A stretch of 64,000 bases of DNA from Gari tellinella (GCA_922989275.2 OV277857.1:744001-808000); one strand, 5' to 3'; shown: positions 28,311-40,600, counted from the first letter of the stretch. Program-made: numbers and translations. Notes: a model not told the origin generated them from the letters alone.

Positions 28311-28729
28311 TCATACATTTCTTACAAAAGTAAGGAATGTCTCACTCTGGGATATTGTCCAAAATACCTTCAAATAGCAGGAATATCTGAAAATGAATCG
28401 CATGTGGTCTTTGTAGCATTTTATTTCCTCACGGGATGCGCCGTGGTCGGTGAGGAACCGTTGTACATCCTTCAGCACATGGTTCCAGCATCTCACGTCG
28501 ACGAATGTGGGAACTGTGCTCACCGCATTTATAATGCTGATCTCACCATCAGTTACACACGCTAAGTTTCGTTTTGGCAGCTTTATACTTTCTTTTAAAA
28601 AGTTGAACAATGTTTCGTGGTGTTTTTGAAATTTTTGTTCATGAATGAGAAATAAAGCAGGCATGCATGGGATTTCTTGAAATAAAATGTGCCTAAATAA
28701 GTAAATACCAGGGTTTAAATGTAAAAGTT
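28311..28729 (-). pseudogene. MULE-type transposase domain fragment
   Basis: Reads in frame, without a start, from NPGIYLFRHILFQEIP through CMPALFLIHEQKFQKHHETL, LACVTDGEISIINAV, RCWNHVLKDVQRFLTDHGAS and EEIKCYKDHMRFIF. This order (hydrophobic P..FLIHE, a TD.E..I.NA stretch, CWNH, then a helical segment) is that of the MULE/Mutator-like transposase domain found in many invertebrate repeat proteins. Stops bound both ends and neither the DNA-binding region nor inverted termini are visible, so it is a decayed fragment of about 139 codons. Family assignment is by eye. Confidence 0.6.
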
Positions 28730-29329
28730 ACAAAGTTGAAAAGTCTGGTCTTTTCCAGGTTCATGGAACAGGAATTTGCAAAATTCCTTTGATGCCCCCT
28801 CCTCTGTTAATATATGGAAGTATTTCTTCTTCAACCGGTGGTTATTCCTTGACAGTTCTATTTTCTCATTTCACTAGTGAGCATTTCAGGGCCTCATGCC
28901 CCTCTTGTTTCCTGAAAAATATATCAATTAAATCTGTAAAGCCTTAAGTTTTAATGAATGATGTCAAGCAAAAAGCTTGATTTGGACAGAATGTATATTA
29001 AATAGTATTTGTCAGCAGAATTTTTTGAGAAACGATATTATATTTGATGGCCTTGGAATAACGCCCAGGCCAAAAAATAGGGCATGGGCAACATGCAAAT
29101 TGTGAAGAAAGTTTTGTAATTCATATATGTCAGTCCAGGAACTTTGGTCTTTGCTAAAACGACCTTTTATGACATCATGAAAAAGCATATTCCTAATTAA
29201 ATATATGTAGGGCAAATAATTCAGTACCCTGGTTTAGTCATAACCTAAAACGCATGGTCAAAAGTAAAATGGGCAAAACAAACAAATAGCTGGACAGAAT
29301 ACAAGACTTTCAGAAAACCTGCAAAAGAG

Positions 29330-29562
29330 CATTACATCTTTGCATGCTAGCGGTAGATAAGGTATCTTCCCCAGTGATTACCTTTGCAAAAAGTTTGGAT
29401 CCAGATGAGACGCTGCATAAAGCAGCGTCTCATCTGGATCCAAACTGTTTGAAACTCTGGTCCTGTTTTGAAAATAAATTTAGAAAATTCTAGTTATAGA
29501 AAACTAGCAGACGACAATTTTTGCAAAAGAAAAAAAAATACCCAGCATGCAAAGAGTTAAAA
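29330..29562. repeat. MITE family C copy
   Basis: Stem GTTTGGATCCAGATGAGACG and its inverse around GCATAAAGCAGC (29389-29451), followed by the GCAGACGACAATTTTTGC phrase seen in other family C copies. Outer ends TTTGCATGC / GCATGCAAAG. Confidence 0.65.
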
Positions 29563-29587
29563 AACCGAATTAGATCACAGCAACAAA

Positions 29588-29742
29588 CAGGGCTCCAGAT
29601 AAATTAAAATCTTTTATCTGCATTAAACCCTCTGGTGTCACTACTCCTTAGACTCTAATGAGTAGCAACACCATAGGATTTAGTGTTGAAATAAGTAAGA
29701 AAATGCTGGATTTGTTCAGTTAACTCCTTATCTGGAACCCTG
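29588..29742. repeat. hAT-like MITE, short
   Basis: CAGGGCTCCAGATAA to TTATCTGGAACCCTG with CAACAAA and AACAAA at the flanks as a likely target duplication. The central arm is partly deleted. Confidence 0.75.
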
Positions 29743-30209
29743 AACAAAACAAGATGGAATGGAAAATAAAAACACAAAACCTTTCTGAAGTACAGCCAAA
29801 AGTCTCATTATTGGCTCGGGGGTATCTACCCCTGGGAGCCTTTCGGTATCGTAATGTCTGAATGATGTGCAAGTCTAGCTCCCCCTACAAAAATTTCAGT
29901 CATACAGGGTTTACATAGGCTTCCTAAAATAGCTTCTAGCTGAGCACGCCACTATCAGATTCCTATTAATCTGATAAACAGTGTAACCGCAGCCAGACTG
30001 ACTAGAGTTAAAGTACCACGCAGTATAAATACACCATATTTACTCCGTGGTGTGACTCGGTTACATGTATAAGCGGAGAATACCGAAGAATACACAAAGG
30101 TAAAGTACGACAAGGAGGCTACTAATCAACTAATTCAAGGCGACGTAAAATCATAACAAATCAAAATCCAATCTGCACAAAACTGAAACCCTGAGCCTGC
30201 AGTACTCCA

Positions 30210-30606
30210 GTACTTTGATTCTCTTTAATACCCACGGCATTGACATATTTTACTGTTTCGTCTAGCATCAAAAGCACTATCTAGAATTCTTTAATACGTA
30301 TACAGTTGTTGCCTTGAACCATTCCTAATCATCCCATATCCTCCATCTCAATTTGACCGTGACCTCTGTTGGACTAAGAATATTTTAGATGGGCCATGTC
30401 TTGGTTAAATAGATTTTACCTTTTTGCCTGATTTCAACACCGCTTACTCTTATACTGTTGTTGCATTAGACCATTCCCAATCCTCCCATATCAATTCACC
30501 CGACCTCAATTTGACATTGACCTCTGTTAGACTTAGAAATGATTCTGAATATATTGGTAAGGATGCCTATAGGGGCATAAGCATTTATTGAACTCAGTCT
30601 TGTTTT
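30210..30606 (+). repeat. GTCCGTCCG-family element, 5'-truncated
   Basis: CGTCTAGCATCAA, CCTTGAACCATTCC and the end GGGGCATAAGCATTTATTGA then ACTCAGTCTTGTTTT match the elements at 55675-56097 and 61922-62551. The head is missing. Confidence 0.65.
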
Positions 30607-31349
30607 AATATTTAATGGACAGCTGATTACAACTTGGTTTTAAACGAAAGTTCATGGATTCAAAATGCAAGAATTGAAAAAAAAATCTCCCAAAACTTTC
30701 AAAATAATGCTTTTATAGCATTTTCTAGTTTGGATAGGTGATCTTTCATGGAGGCCGCCATTTTGATCACCTGTGTGACATCATTTATCTCCTATCCCTA
30801 TATATTTACAACTAAGAAGGCCTCGGGTTACAGTTCTCAAGGTCTTCCCTGCTACCTCGGGTCAATGATTTGACTGTTCCCTCAGAACCTATGAAACAAA
30901 TGTATACTGCATCTCAACTACAACGGGATTTGGACATAATTATGTTGTTTTTACGGTAAGACAAAATTTACAATTTAAGACCAATTTTACTGGACCTGTC
31001 CATTTCCGTTTAAAGAGTTATGCCCCTTTCTACTTTCTCTAGTTTACTGTCAATGGTACTTCTGTTTACCATGGACTATTTAGAATATAATCATGACAAC
31101 TACAAACAGTGTACATTTGTAGACCCAGATTTGGATCTACACTGTTTGCTAATTTAGACCAGTATTGTTCTTTCTCATCACCACACTCATGAAATGATGC
31201 AAGACCCATAGCTCTATCACAAAATTAATGTTTCATGAATTATGCCCCTTTGTACTTAGAATCCGCTTAAAATTTCATCTGCTTAAACACAGGTTTCACG
31301 TTTCAAGTACTGCACATGCATTTGATAATCAGAGATTGTGATCAATTTT

Positions 31350-32578
31350 TAGCTCACCTGGCACGAAGTGCCAAGGTGAGCTATTGTGATCGCCCTGTGT
31401 CCGTCGTCGTCGTCGTCAGTCCGTCTGTCGTCAAACTTTTTCTTTAAAGATCTTTTTCTCAGAAACCACTGGGCCAATTTAACCGAAACTTCATAGGATT
31501 GTTCATTGTAGGGTACTCTCTCAGATTTCTTCAAATATAGATGATCCAGTCGAAATTTTGGTTGCCATGGCAACCAATTGAAAAAAACTTTAAAAATCTT
31601 CTTATCCAAAACAACTTGTCCAGATTGAAAATAATTTTACCCAAATGCTCCATGGGTGACTGTCTATCAGATTTCTTGAAATAGTTTTCCTATCTCAAAA
31701 AACATGGCCGCTAGTGGGTGGGGCAGATTTTCCTTATATGGCTATATAGTGAAAACTTTAAAGATCTTCTACTCTGAAACCACTGGTCAGATTTGAAAGT
31801 AATTTCACACAAATGATCCATAGGTGACCTTCTACCAGATTTTTTAAAATAAGTTTGTTATCTTAAAAAACATGGCTGCCAGTGGGTGGGGCAAGTTTTC
31901 CTTATATTACTGTATAGTAAAAACTTTAAAAAACTGCATGTCCAAATTGAAAATAATTTGACACAAATTATCCATTGATGACCCTCTACCAGATTTCTTA
32001 AAATAATTATGTTATCTTAAAAAACATGGCCGCCAGTGGGTGGGGTAAGTTTTCCTTTTATTATGTAGTATAGTAAAAACTTTAAAAATCTTCTTCTCTG
32101 AAACTGCATGTCCAAATTGAAAATAATTTGACACAAATTATCCATTGATGACCCTCTACCAGATTTTTAAAAATAATTTTGTTATCTTAAAAAACATGGC
32201 CGCCAGTGGGTGGGGTAAGTTTTCCTTATATTACTGTATAGAATCTCGAAAGAAGTTCATCAGGATAGTAATATTCTTCTTAGTTTGGTTTCTAGTTACT
32301 TATCCATAATTTTGTTTACCTGTGCGACAGTTTCGGTACTCCATTGGAGCTCCTTCATCAGACTGTGACTTCAGCGGGAAAGTGACGTCACAGGGCGGGA
32401 CTGTATACTGTATAGAAATTTTTAAAAAACCTTTCCTCTGAAACTACTGGTCCAATTTAAGAATAATTTGACAGAAATGATTCATGGGTTTCCCAAATCA
32501 CTTGTTCAATTTGACGTCACCATGACCATAACCATGGGTACCAGGTGAGCGATTTAGGGCTGCATGCAGCTCTTGTTG
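31350..32578 (+). repeat. AGCTCACC-hairpin element with internal tandem repeats
   Basis: Head hairpin AGCTCACCTGGCAC / GTGCCAAGGTGAGCT, then GTCCGTCGTCGTCGTCGTC. The body is three to four diverged copies of a 150-180 bp unit (AAAACATGGCCGCCAGTGGG, TTTCCTTATATTACTGTATA). The tail is CCAGGTGAGCGATTTAGGGC to CAGCTCTTGTT. It has no coding capacity. Confidence 0.75.
32232..32415. repeat. 164-bp insertion with 10-bp target duplication
   Basis: TACTGTATAG at 32232-32241 and 32406-32415 flanks an insert (32242-32405) absent from the neighbouring units. The insert has TTCATCAGGATAG and CTTCATCAGACTG phrases and TGACGTCA. Confidence 0.8.
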
Positions 32579-32754
32579 CTTGGATAGCATGCGATTGATG
32601 GATACTTGGCGATAGGTCAGTTGTTTTACGTTCTGTTATCTGGAGCCCTGTGTACATTTTGAATTTTTTGTCTAGTTAAGAGGTAGGCTTCTTCCTGGTT
32701 TTCTTTACCCAAAACCAGACTTAAGAATACTAAGACATGCAGAATAATCTATAC

Positions 32755-33021
32755 TTAACCCATTACCCCATAGCCTGTTTGTAGTTTTGAAGACAGGTGG
32801 CCACTTAAAGCAGGTTGAAAGTAAAGCAGAATGTGCCTGAAGGCACATTCTGCTTTACTTTAAGCAGATAATAGCTTAAAGCAGGCTGAAAGCTATTATC
32901 TGCTACAATATAGAAAGTTTTTCTTATGATACTTAATAATGACTATAAATTGGAGCTATTTTGTTCAATGTAGGAATGAATAAGAGGCGTAAATAGGCAT
33001 ATTTATGGAGTAAAGGGTTAA
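32755..33021. repeat. TTAA MITE family A, complete
   Basis: TTAACCCATTACCCCATAGC to GGAGTAAAGGGTTAA; the palindrome is followed by an extra duplicated arm (GCTTAAAGCAGGCTGAAAGC). Confidence 0.85.
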
Positions 33022-33235
33022 TTGGAAGTCTCATGATGTATTCTTTGGAGTGATCTAGTAATAGACAGTATAACATATTACTGCATGGATATATAATCAG
33101 TTGATGTTTTCCGGGCTGAGGTATTTTTGGGGCCAAAATTTGGCTCTCTTTAAATTTGCCTTTCAAAAAATATTAAAAACCTAAGACCTTTTATCATAGA
33201 TAAGAAACTTTTCATACACCTTGCCAGTTGGCTTC

Positions 33236-33513
33236 TTAACCCTTTACAACATGGCATGTTTCTAGTTTTGAAGGAAGTTAACCACTTAACCTATTGGTAA
33301 TTACTCCATAAAGTCCCACACATTTGAGTTTTTCCTCCACTGAAGAAAATAGTAAAAATTTATACAATCATGAAATTTTACCATAATTATTTTTTCTATA
33401 TCTTACAAGATGGTAGCTTAAAGCAGGCTGAAAAGTAAAGCTTTACTTTCATCTGCTTTATATGGTAGCCTGCCTTCAAAACTAGAAACAAGCTACGGAG
33501 TAAAAGATTTAAA
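33236..33513. repeat. TTAA MITE family A, compound
   Basis: TTAACCCTTTACAACATGGC is followed within 60 bases by a second start (TTAACCTATTGGTAATTAC), so one copy has landed in or fused with another. Ends GGAGTAAAAGATTTAAA. Confidence 0.65.
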
Positions 33514-33868
33514 GCTGGTTGAAAGTAAGCAGAATGCACCTTAAAGACATTACTTGACCTAGCTTGGGTGGTAACACCTAACCCCTTAGAATGTTTGAGT
33601 CAAAGCCTGGAAAGCATGCACTTACTTGACCAGTGTCTAGGCAAATAATCAGTCAGACGTCTAAATTGTGAGGCCAGCACCTTATATTTGATAGTTTGGT
33701 TAGTAAAACCCATTTAAAAAACCCTGGCGATATAGTATGTCAGGGCCTCTACACAAAACTTCAGATGGATGAGCCATTGCTTGCACAATTTTCTCGTGCT
33801 TTACAGTTACTTTCATGCCTAGTGAGAACAATGGGCGAGGAATCAATGAATGGACTGGGGTAATGTCT

Positions 33869-34338
33869 TTAACCCTTTACCTGATAGCCTATTTATAGTA
33901 TTGAAGATAGGTGACAACTTAAAGCAGGTTGAAAGTAAAGCAGAATGTGCCATAACCCTTTACCTGATAGCCTAGTTATAATATTGAAGACAGGTCACCA
34001 CTTAAAGCAGGTTGAAAGTAAAGCAGAATGTGCCTTAAGGCACATTCTGCTTTACTTTCAGCCTGCTTTAAGCTAAAATCTGCTAGGCTATATAAAATAT
34101 TTGTAATGGTTATTGTTCATGAGGGTATAAACTGGAACTATTTTCTTCAGCGGAGGAATAAATTAAATACGCTAAAAGTCGCTTCTATGGGGGAAAGGGT
34201 TAAGGCTTTAATGTGCGTAGAATATTGAAAATATTCCCTATAATATATATTCAAGACTGATTAAATTGGAACTATTTTCTTCAGCGGAGGAATAAATCAA
34301 ATATGCTAAATTATGCTTCTATGGGGGGTAAGGGTTAA
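33869..34338. repeat. TTAA MITE family A with internal tandem duplications
   Basis: TTAACCCTTTACCTGATAGC and about 80 bases are duplicated at the left (33869, 33953). The right 130 bases (GGAACTATTTTCTTCAGCGG to AAGGGTTAA) are duplicated at 34133 and 34269. Confidence 0.75.
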
Positions 34339-34514
34339 CGCAGCATCTGATCAGGACCCAAACAGTTTGCAATACTTTAGGCATCATTGTCAGTGAAAGG
34401 ATTAAAGTTAAAGCAACAATTGCTTCAGAATTATTTTCCACATTCATATGGTTATCAACCTGATGCAGAGTGACTTGACATCTGATCTGGATCCCAGCTG
34501 CTGGCAGCTTTGAG

Positions 34515-34714
34515 TCTAGTTTTGAAGACAAGTGACCACTTAAAGCAGGTTGAAAGTAAAGCAGATTGTGCCGTAAGGTGCATCCTGCTTTACTTTCAGC
34601 CTGCTGCTTGGGTATGGAAAAGAATTCTTATGGTGCATGTTCATGGCTATATAAAATGAAGTGGAGGAATGAATTAGAGGTGCAAAAAGGCATATTTATG
34701 GGGTAAAGGGTTAA
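34515..34714. repeat. TTAA MITE family A, left end lost
   Basis: AGTCTAGTTTTGAAGACAAG, palindrome, then TATGGGGTAAAGGGTTAA. Confidence 0.75.
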
Positions 34715-35640
34715 ATCACAAGTAGCAGCCCCAGTGGTAAAGAAAAAAACACTCTGGAAAAGTGGGTTAACCCTTTGAACCTTAGTCCCATCCTAATTTA
34801 CAAAAAAAAATTACCTGTGCAGAGTACAGTTGTCCTGAAGGAGCCCTCTGATCAGGGTCTGCACTGGTTGGCATATTGCAATAAAAGCCCAAAACAACCC
34901 TAAATAGTCAAATATGGACTAGACAAAATTGAAAACTGGCATTGTCCATTTCAAGTTTCGGGGAGGAAAGTGTTAATGAGTGTGACCTTTTGTATAAGTA
35001 GTCTTGTGGATTGAGTGTGACCTTTTGTATAAGTACCAGTAGTCTTGTGAATTGAATGTGCTGCTATAAATAATGTGAACTTTGAACTCAGACTTTAGAT
35101 GTATACTAGTTTACTACAACACATGACTGGCAGCACAGAGTGAGTTAATACATGTACAGTTTCAGTGTTAAAGGCAGATGGTTGCTTCAAGCAGGTACAA
35201 ATTTTAAAGTATATCTTATGTTTCTTAAGAATAATATGTTTTACTTTCAGTCTGCTTTATGCAGCTGCTTTTTCTCAACTTGTTGCATGATTATGTAATT
35301 TTTCTAAGTGTTGTTTAGTTAGCTTCGATAGCTTAGTAAACATATAATTATATTTATTATATGCCTTCGAATGATATCGAGCGTTTCCGCATGTATCTGC
35401 AGAGTAAAATACAAGAGTCTGTATCAGCCACCTTGTATCAGCCACTTTGTATTTTACTCTAACGTTGCTTTCCATTTAACGTGACGTCATTTACGTACAT
35501 ACTCGAGGGCCGAGTTATTCTTTGTGGCATACAAAACTTCTCGTTCTACTTCAAATAACTAAGAAATTTTGGATATAAAATCATTAATGATTTAAACAAC
35601 TATTTAGTTGTTTCTGGTTTGTATTCAAGGCATATAATAA

Positions 35641-35812
35641 ACACATTACCAGTTGGCAGTGCGCAACAGAGTGTTGCATTTAGCTCTCGACGTTTTTGGC
35701 GGAAACAACCGATCAGACTCGCGCCAAGGCGCTCGTCAGATCGGCTATTTCCGCCAAAAACGTCTCGAGCTAAATACATCACTCTGTATCGCACAGTCAA
35801 CTGGTAATGTGT
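35641..35812. repeat. 172-bp palindromic element
   Basis: ACACATTACCAGTTG (35641-35655) is the exact inverse of 35798-35812; inner arms GTTTTTGGCGGAAA / TTTCCGCCAAAAAC and CCGATC / GATCGG pair in turn around AGACTCGCGCCAAGGCGCTC. Confidence 0.85.
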
Positions 35813-35959
35813 ATTAGTATTACCTCAGTTTTATAGTAAATTTGTCAAATTAAAAAAGTGAAATAGTTTGGATCCAGATCCCACATTTGTGGGGCGTGGT
35901 CTGGATCCAAAGTGTTTGCGCATGTTACCAATAACTTTAAAAAGTAACCACCAAAGAGT

Positions 35960-36057
35960 CAACCCATTACCCAAAGAGTCAACCCATTACCCTATAGCTT
36001 GTTTATAGTTTTGAAAACAGTTGACTACTTAAAGCTTATCTATGGAGTAATTGGTTG
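35960..36057. repeat. TTAA MITE family A, palindrome deleted
   Basis: CAACCCATTACCCTATAGC to TATGGAGTAATTGGTTGA; only the ends remain, as in a deletion across the hairpin. Confidence 0.65.
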
Positions 36058-36120
36058 AGCTGCTAATTGTATTTAAGATCATGATCAAAGCCATTTAATG
36101 ATGACGGTAAGCAGACATGA

Positions 36121-36245
36121 GGCCCCCCCCCACCCCCCCCCCCCCCCCCCCGGCCGAATTTGCGCGGGCGCACACGAGCCCCCGTCTGTTTTGCGCGGGC
36201 GGACACGAGCCCCCCGTCTGTTTTGTGCGGGCGGACATGAGCCCC
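36121..36245. repeat. Poly-C tract and 31-bp tandem repeat
   Basis: A C-rich run at 36123-36151 is followed by three copies of GCGCGGGCGGACACGAGCCC plus CCGTCTGTTTT. Confidence 0.8.
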
Positions 36246-36537
36246 TGACCCACCCTATGATAAGATACATGTTTTATTGTATAAAATTGTATCAATCGAT
36301 GATGACCTGTACCCACTTGATAATGTATGTATACACATTTATACATAGTACAGTAAAACATGTATTAAGTAAATTTTCATTGAGAAAGTGTGAAAGTATT
36401 CAAAACAAGATGACATCTAAATGCAAGATGAGAATAATGCAGAAAGCTTCTGCAAGATCTCCCTGCATTATTTTGATTGGCCAGTAGAAAACAAACTCTA
36501 ACAAAGACAGCTAACCGACACTGTTTTGAGTGGTCAC

Positions 36538-36850
36538 TTAACCCTTTCCCCCATAAATAGACCTTTTAATGCCTTTAATTTATTCCTGCACTAAAGAAAT
36601 CCTTTCCCCCCATAAATAGACCTTTTAATGCCTTTAATTTATTCCTGCACTAAAGAAATTAGTTGGACTTAATTTTAATACAGTCATGAATATGCACCAT
36701 ATAAGAAATATATTCTACAATATATATTTTAACAGATGGTTGCTGAATGTAAAGCAGAATGTGCCGGCGCATTCTGCTTTACGTTCAACCTAGTTTAAGT
36801 GGCCAACTGTCTTCAAAACTAAAAACTGGCTATGGGGATAAAGGGTTTGT
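36538..36850. repeat. TTAA MITE family A with 62-bp tandem duplication
   Basis: CCTTTCCCCCATAAATAGACC to GCACTAAAGAAAT is present twice at the left end; the centre is GTGCCGGCGCA; ends GGGGATAAAGGGTTTGTTAA. Confidence 0.75.
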
Positions 36851-37204
36851 TAAGGGTTGACTGTACAATAATTATTGTTTAGCTCTTTCAATACTTAAGT
36901 TAGTGTCCTCTGCTGAAAATGTATGCTGCTTAATTCTTTATACATGTATTCACTGGAGCAGGATCTGACAAAGGGTTTGGATCCTGATCAACCCTCATTT
37001 TTGAGGGGGCGAGCTAGTAATTATGATCCAACCAGTATGCAACGGTCTTCAATGCAGGTGTGCAGTGTGAAGGGGTTAAGACAGTTGGCTACTTAAAACA
37101 AGATGAAATTAAAGCTGATAGCATTTATAGGGACTTTCTGGTTTAATTTCATCTTGTTGTTCAAAACTTTCATCTGTCAAAATGCTTGTACATATGCACA
37201 TATG

Positions 37205-37412
37205 CTTCCACTTAAAACAGTTTGAAAGTAAAGCAGAATGCTCCTTTAGGAGCATTCTGCTTTTCTTTCAATCTGCTTTGAGCTATCGTTAGAAAAGATA
37301 CAGGAAAAGACTTTGAGTTTTATGGTTATTAGGATTACCTAGGTGGGGGCTACTTTGCTTGTAGTGCAGAAATAAATTGAGGCTTAAAAGACATATTTAT
37401 GCAATAATTGGT
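37205..37412. repeat. TTAA MITE family A, diverged
   Basis: CTTAAAACAGTTTGAAAGTA and the centre GCTCCTTTAGGAGC; ends TATGCAATAATTGGTAAAG, so both TTAA sites are lost. Confidence 0.65.
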
Positions 37413-37557
37413 AAAGTGTCTCATTCCCTCTGCAGTAAATGGACTATAATTATGCATGTATGAACACAGCCTTCATTGTGAGTCTTGTGATTGTCTGTCT
37501 AAGCCTGTGACTGGTTGGTTCTGAGTCCTATGATTGTCCAAGCCTGTGATTGGTTGG

Positions 37558-37632
37558 TTCTATTTCAGGAAGAAGTTAAAGGATTGTAAATGAAAGGTTG
37601 AACAGGTGGTTCAATTGGTTTCTGCTGTAAAG
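37558..37632 (+). other. Candidate 5'UTR part of ENT exon 1
   Basis: TTCTATTTCAG (ends 37568) precedes 64 bases that run to the start codon and include a three-codon upstream ORF (ATG AAA GGT TGA, near 37590). If the acceptor is used, a non-coding first exon lies further left. A TGACGTCA (CRE-type) site at 35482-35489 is one possible promoter element. Inference only. Confidence 0.3.
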
Positions 37633-37691
37633 ATGGATACATCAGGAGATCCTCTACTGCCTGAGGTCCATGGCCCTATACCAAGAGATAG
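37633..37691 (+). CDS. SLC29A3: ENT exon 1 (residues 1-19)
   Basis: ATG in AAAGATGG context opens MDTSGDPLLPEVHGPIPRD; donor ATAG|GTAAGA. This is the first ATG that reads through in frame to exon 2. A TTCTATTTCAG at 37558-37568 could be the acceptor of the exon holding this start, which would put the promoter further upstream. Confidence 0.85.
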
Positions 37692-40600
37692 GTAAGAAGT
37701 CTTTATCAAATTCTGTAATTAGTCCCTACTGTTCAATAACTATCAATGTTCCAGATAAGGTGAGTTTTAAAAAAACAAAAAAACTAGAATCTTTATTTTT
37801 GCATTCAACCCATATGGTGTTACTACTCATTAGAATCGTCTCTTCGAGACGATTCTAATGAGTAGTCACACCATTGGGTTTGATTTAAAAAATAAAGGAG
37901 AGATTGTTGAAAATATTTTTTTTGCTCCTGCTTATTTGGAGCCCTGACTATGTTATCTTTCACTATCTATTGGTGTCTGGAACCTTTTGACCCTGACTGT
38001 GCAAAAAGTGCAGTGTCTGCTTTGTTTATCATATACGTAAGTACCGTAGATACCAATACTCCTAAATAGCCATTGCTAAAAATACACCAAAAAAAATCAG
38101 TTGTTATTTTTATCTTGTCACAACGAACAGGGCTCCACATAAGAGGGAGTAAACTGAACAAATCCAAGATTTTTTACTCATTTCAGCACCAAATCCTATG
38201 GTGTGACTACTCATTAGAAATGTCTCTTTGAGACAATTCTAATGAGAAGTGACATCATAGAGCTTAATGCAGAAATAAAGATTATAGTTTTTAAAATACT
38301 CTCCATATCTGGAGCTCTGAACAAAGGAGGGAAAGCCAGTCTAAGGTTCTATTTTCCTTTGTTGTCTGTGTTGTCAGCATCAAATATACTGAATTAGCTT
38401 CAATGTTAAGCTTTAGCTGTTTTGCTAAAAAAGTATGAAAGCTTGACCAACCAAACTAGTAAGTTCAGTTCACATTTATTGGCAGGTTGGCAAAGTATGC
38501 CTTTGGCCACCTACAAAGATGCATTGGTATGGCTTAGGCAAACCAATACAATTCAATACAATAAAATAATTCAACATATTATCTACATATCAAACAAGTA
38601 TTAGTAAACTATACATATAAGTGAGTAGACACAATTTACTGTTGTAGGGCATTTTGTCTAATGTTAAAGGCACTTACAATAAATTTTCCTAAATTATACA
38701 ATGTTCTTTTGTTTGTAGAACTCATTAAGAACTCAGGAATATATTCATTAACAGTAGGCCAAGTAATATAATCAGATATCTTTGTACATGTATTTTGGAC
38801 AACACATGATTAAATTATTTTCCAATTCAACTACATGTACATTTAAATTACATACCGTATTTCTTCCAAGTCTTGGGCCACTCCAAATCTTGGGCCACCC
38901 CTAATTATTTCTGAAAATAATTTTTTTCATGCCTCTAACTTTGGGCCACCTAAAATCGGCATTTGATTTTTTTTGTTTACCTTTTCTACAGATGTCGCAG
39001 AATCGGCGACTGTAGCATATGCTTCTATTAACCCTAGTGACGAGTAAAGTTCAAAGGGTTTAGATTTTGGTGACAGTCTACAACTTTATGTCGATTTCAG
39101 TGTCAAACTGCAGCTGCAGATTGTGTCCAGTGTCAGATATATATCTTGATAAATATATATAAGTGAACACACACAGAGCAAGGTCATTGAATCAAAATGG
39201 GCGGAGCTCCTCAAATCTGCTGTGATGTTTTAACATCGTGTCTGAGTAACTCAGTATGAAAAGTGTCATGAATAAAAAGGATAATTTTGGATGCTATTAG
39301 AGGCAAACATTCAAGGTGATATTATTTATTTTTGACTTTTTACTGTCAACGGTATAGGAAAACATTTAGAAATGCCGACATTTCTTTTTGACGTTCCGCC
39401 ATATTGGCATAAGTTTTACTAGTAGTGGTACGTTTTAACATTGATCTAGATGTTGGACCAAACATTTTCAACTTTTTTTTTGGTATCTAATTCTTGGGCC
39501 ACTGAAAAAAATAATTATTTTTTGCTGGCCCAAGACTTGGAAGAAATACATTTTCTTTGACTTCTATCTGAAATATAGATGTACATGTATCAAGTCTAAA
39601 TGCATGGACTAAAGAGCGAAGCATTTTGTCTAATGTTAAAGGCACTTATAATAAATTTTCCTAAATTATACAATGTTCTTTTGTTTGTAGAACTCATTAA
39701 GAACTCAGGAATATATTCATTAACAGTAGGCCAAGTAATATTTCCTAAATATTTTAATCAGATATCTTTGTACATGTATTTTGGACAACACATGATTAAA
39801 TTATTTTCCAATTCAACTACATGTACATTTAAATTACATAATAAACATTTTCTTTGACTTCTATCTGAAATATAGATGTACATGTATCAAGTCTAAATGC
39901 ATGGACTAAAGAGCGAAGCAAGAAATATAAGACATCTCATTCTATGGAAATCTTGCTCACAGTTTTACATAGAGTTATATAGTTTATTTTTTATAATGTC
40001 TTCTTCTCTGAAACTATATCACTAATATTGTTGAAATGGTTCCGGTCTGTCGCATATCTTGGTCTCAGGACCTAAAAATAGATTTTTTCGATGAAAACTT
40101 AATAAATATTCTTGTAACCCTAGTACACAGCTTAGGTACTTGGCACATAGCATCATCAACAGGTCTTATATCAACTTTGTTCAAAAAATGCCCCTGGGGT
40201 CAAAATTGGGTCAAAATTGGCCTTGCCCCGAGGTCACAGTTTTACAAATAGTAATATAGTAAATGTTTTAAATGTCTTCTCCTCTTAATTAAACTAATAT
40301 AACTTTATGCATAGTCCATTTACTGCAGAGCTTTTATATTTGGCATGGCTTTTTTCTAGACATCCTTCACCAACATCGTTTAAATCGTTCCGGTCAGTTG
40401 CAGATCTAGGTCACAGGAACTAAAAATAGATTTTTCAATGAAAACTTAAAAAATCTTCTCATCTGAAGCACTTGTACACAGAACTTAGGTATTTGGCACA
40501 AAGCATTATCATTCCATAGGTCCTCTATCAAGATTTTTCAAATTATACCCTTGGGGTCAAAAACGACCCCGCCCGGAACATAGATCATTCTCTCAAATGT

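Noticed and set aside
36098..36487. 129-codon ORF starting MMTVSRHEAPPHPPPP
   Set aside because: Generated by the poly-C tract and a 31-bp tandem repeat; the opposite strand is equally open there.
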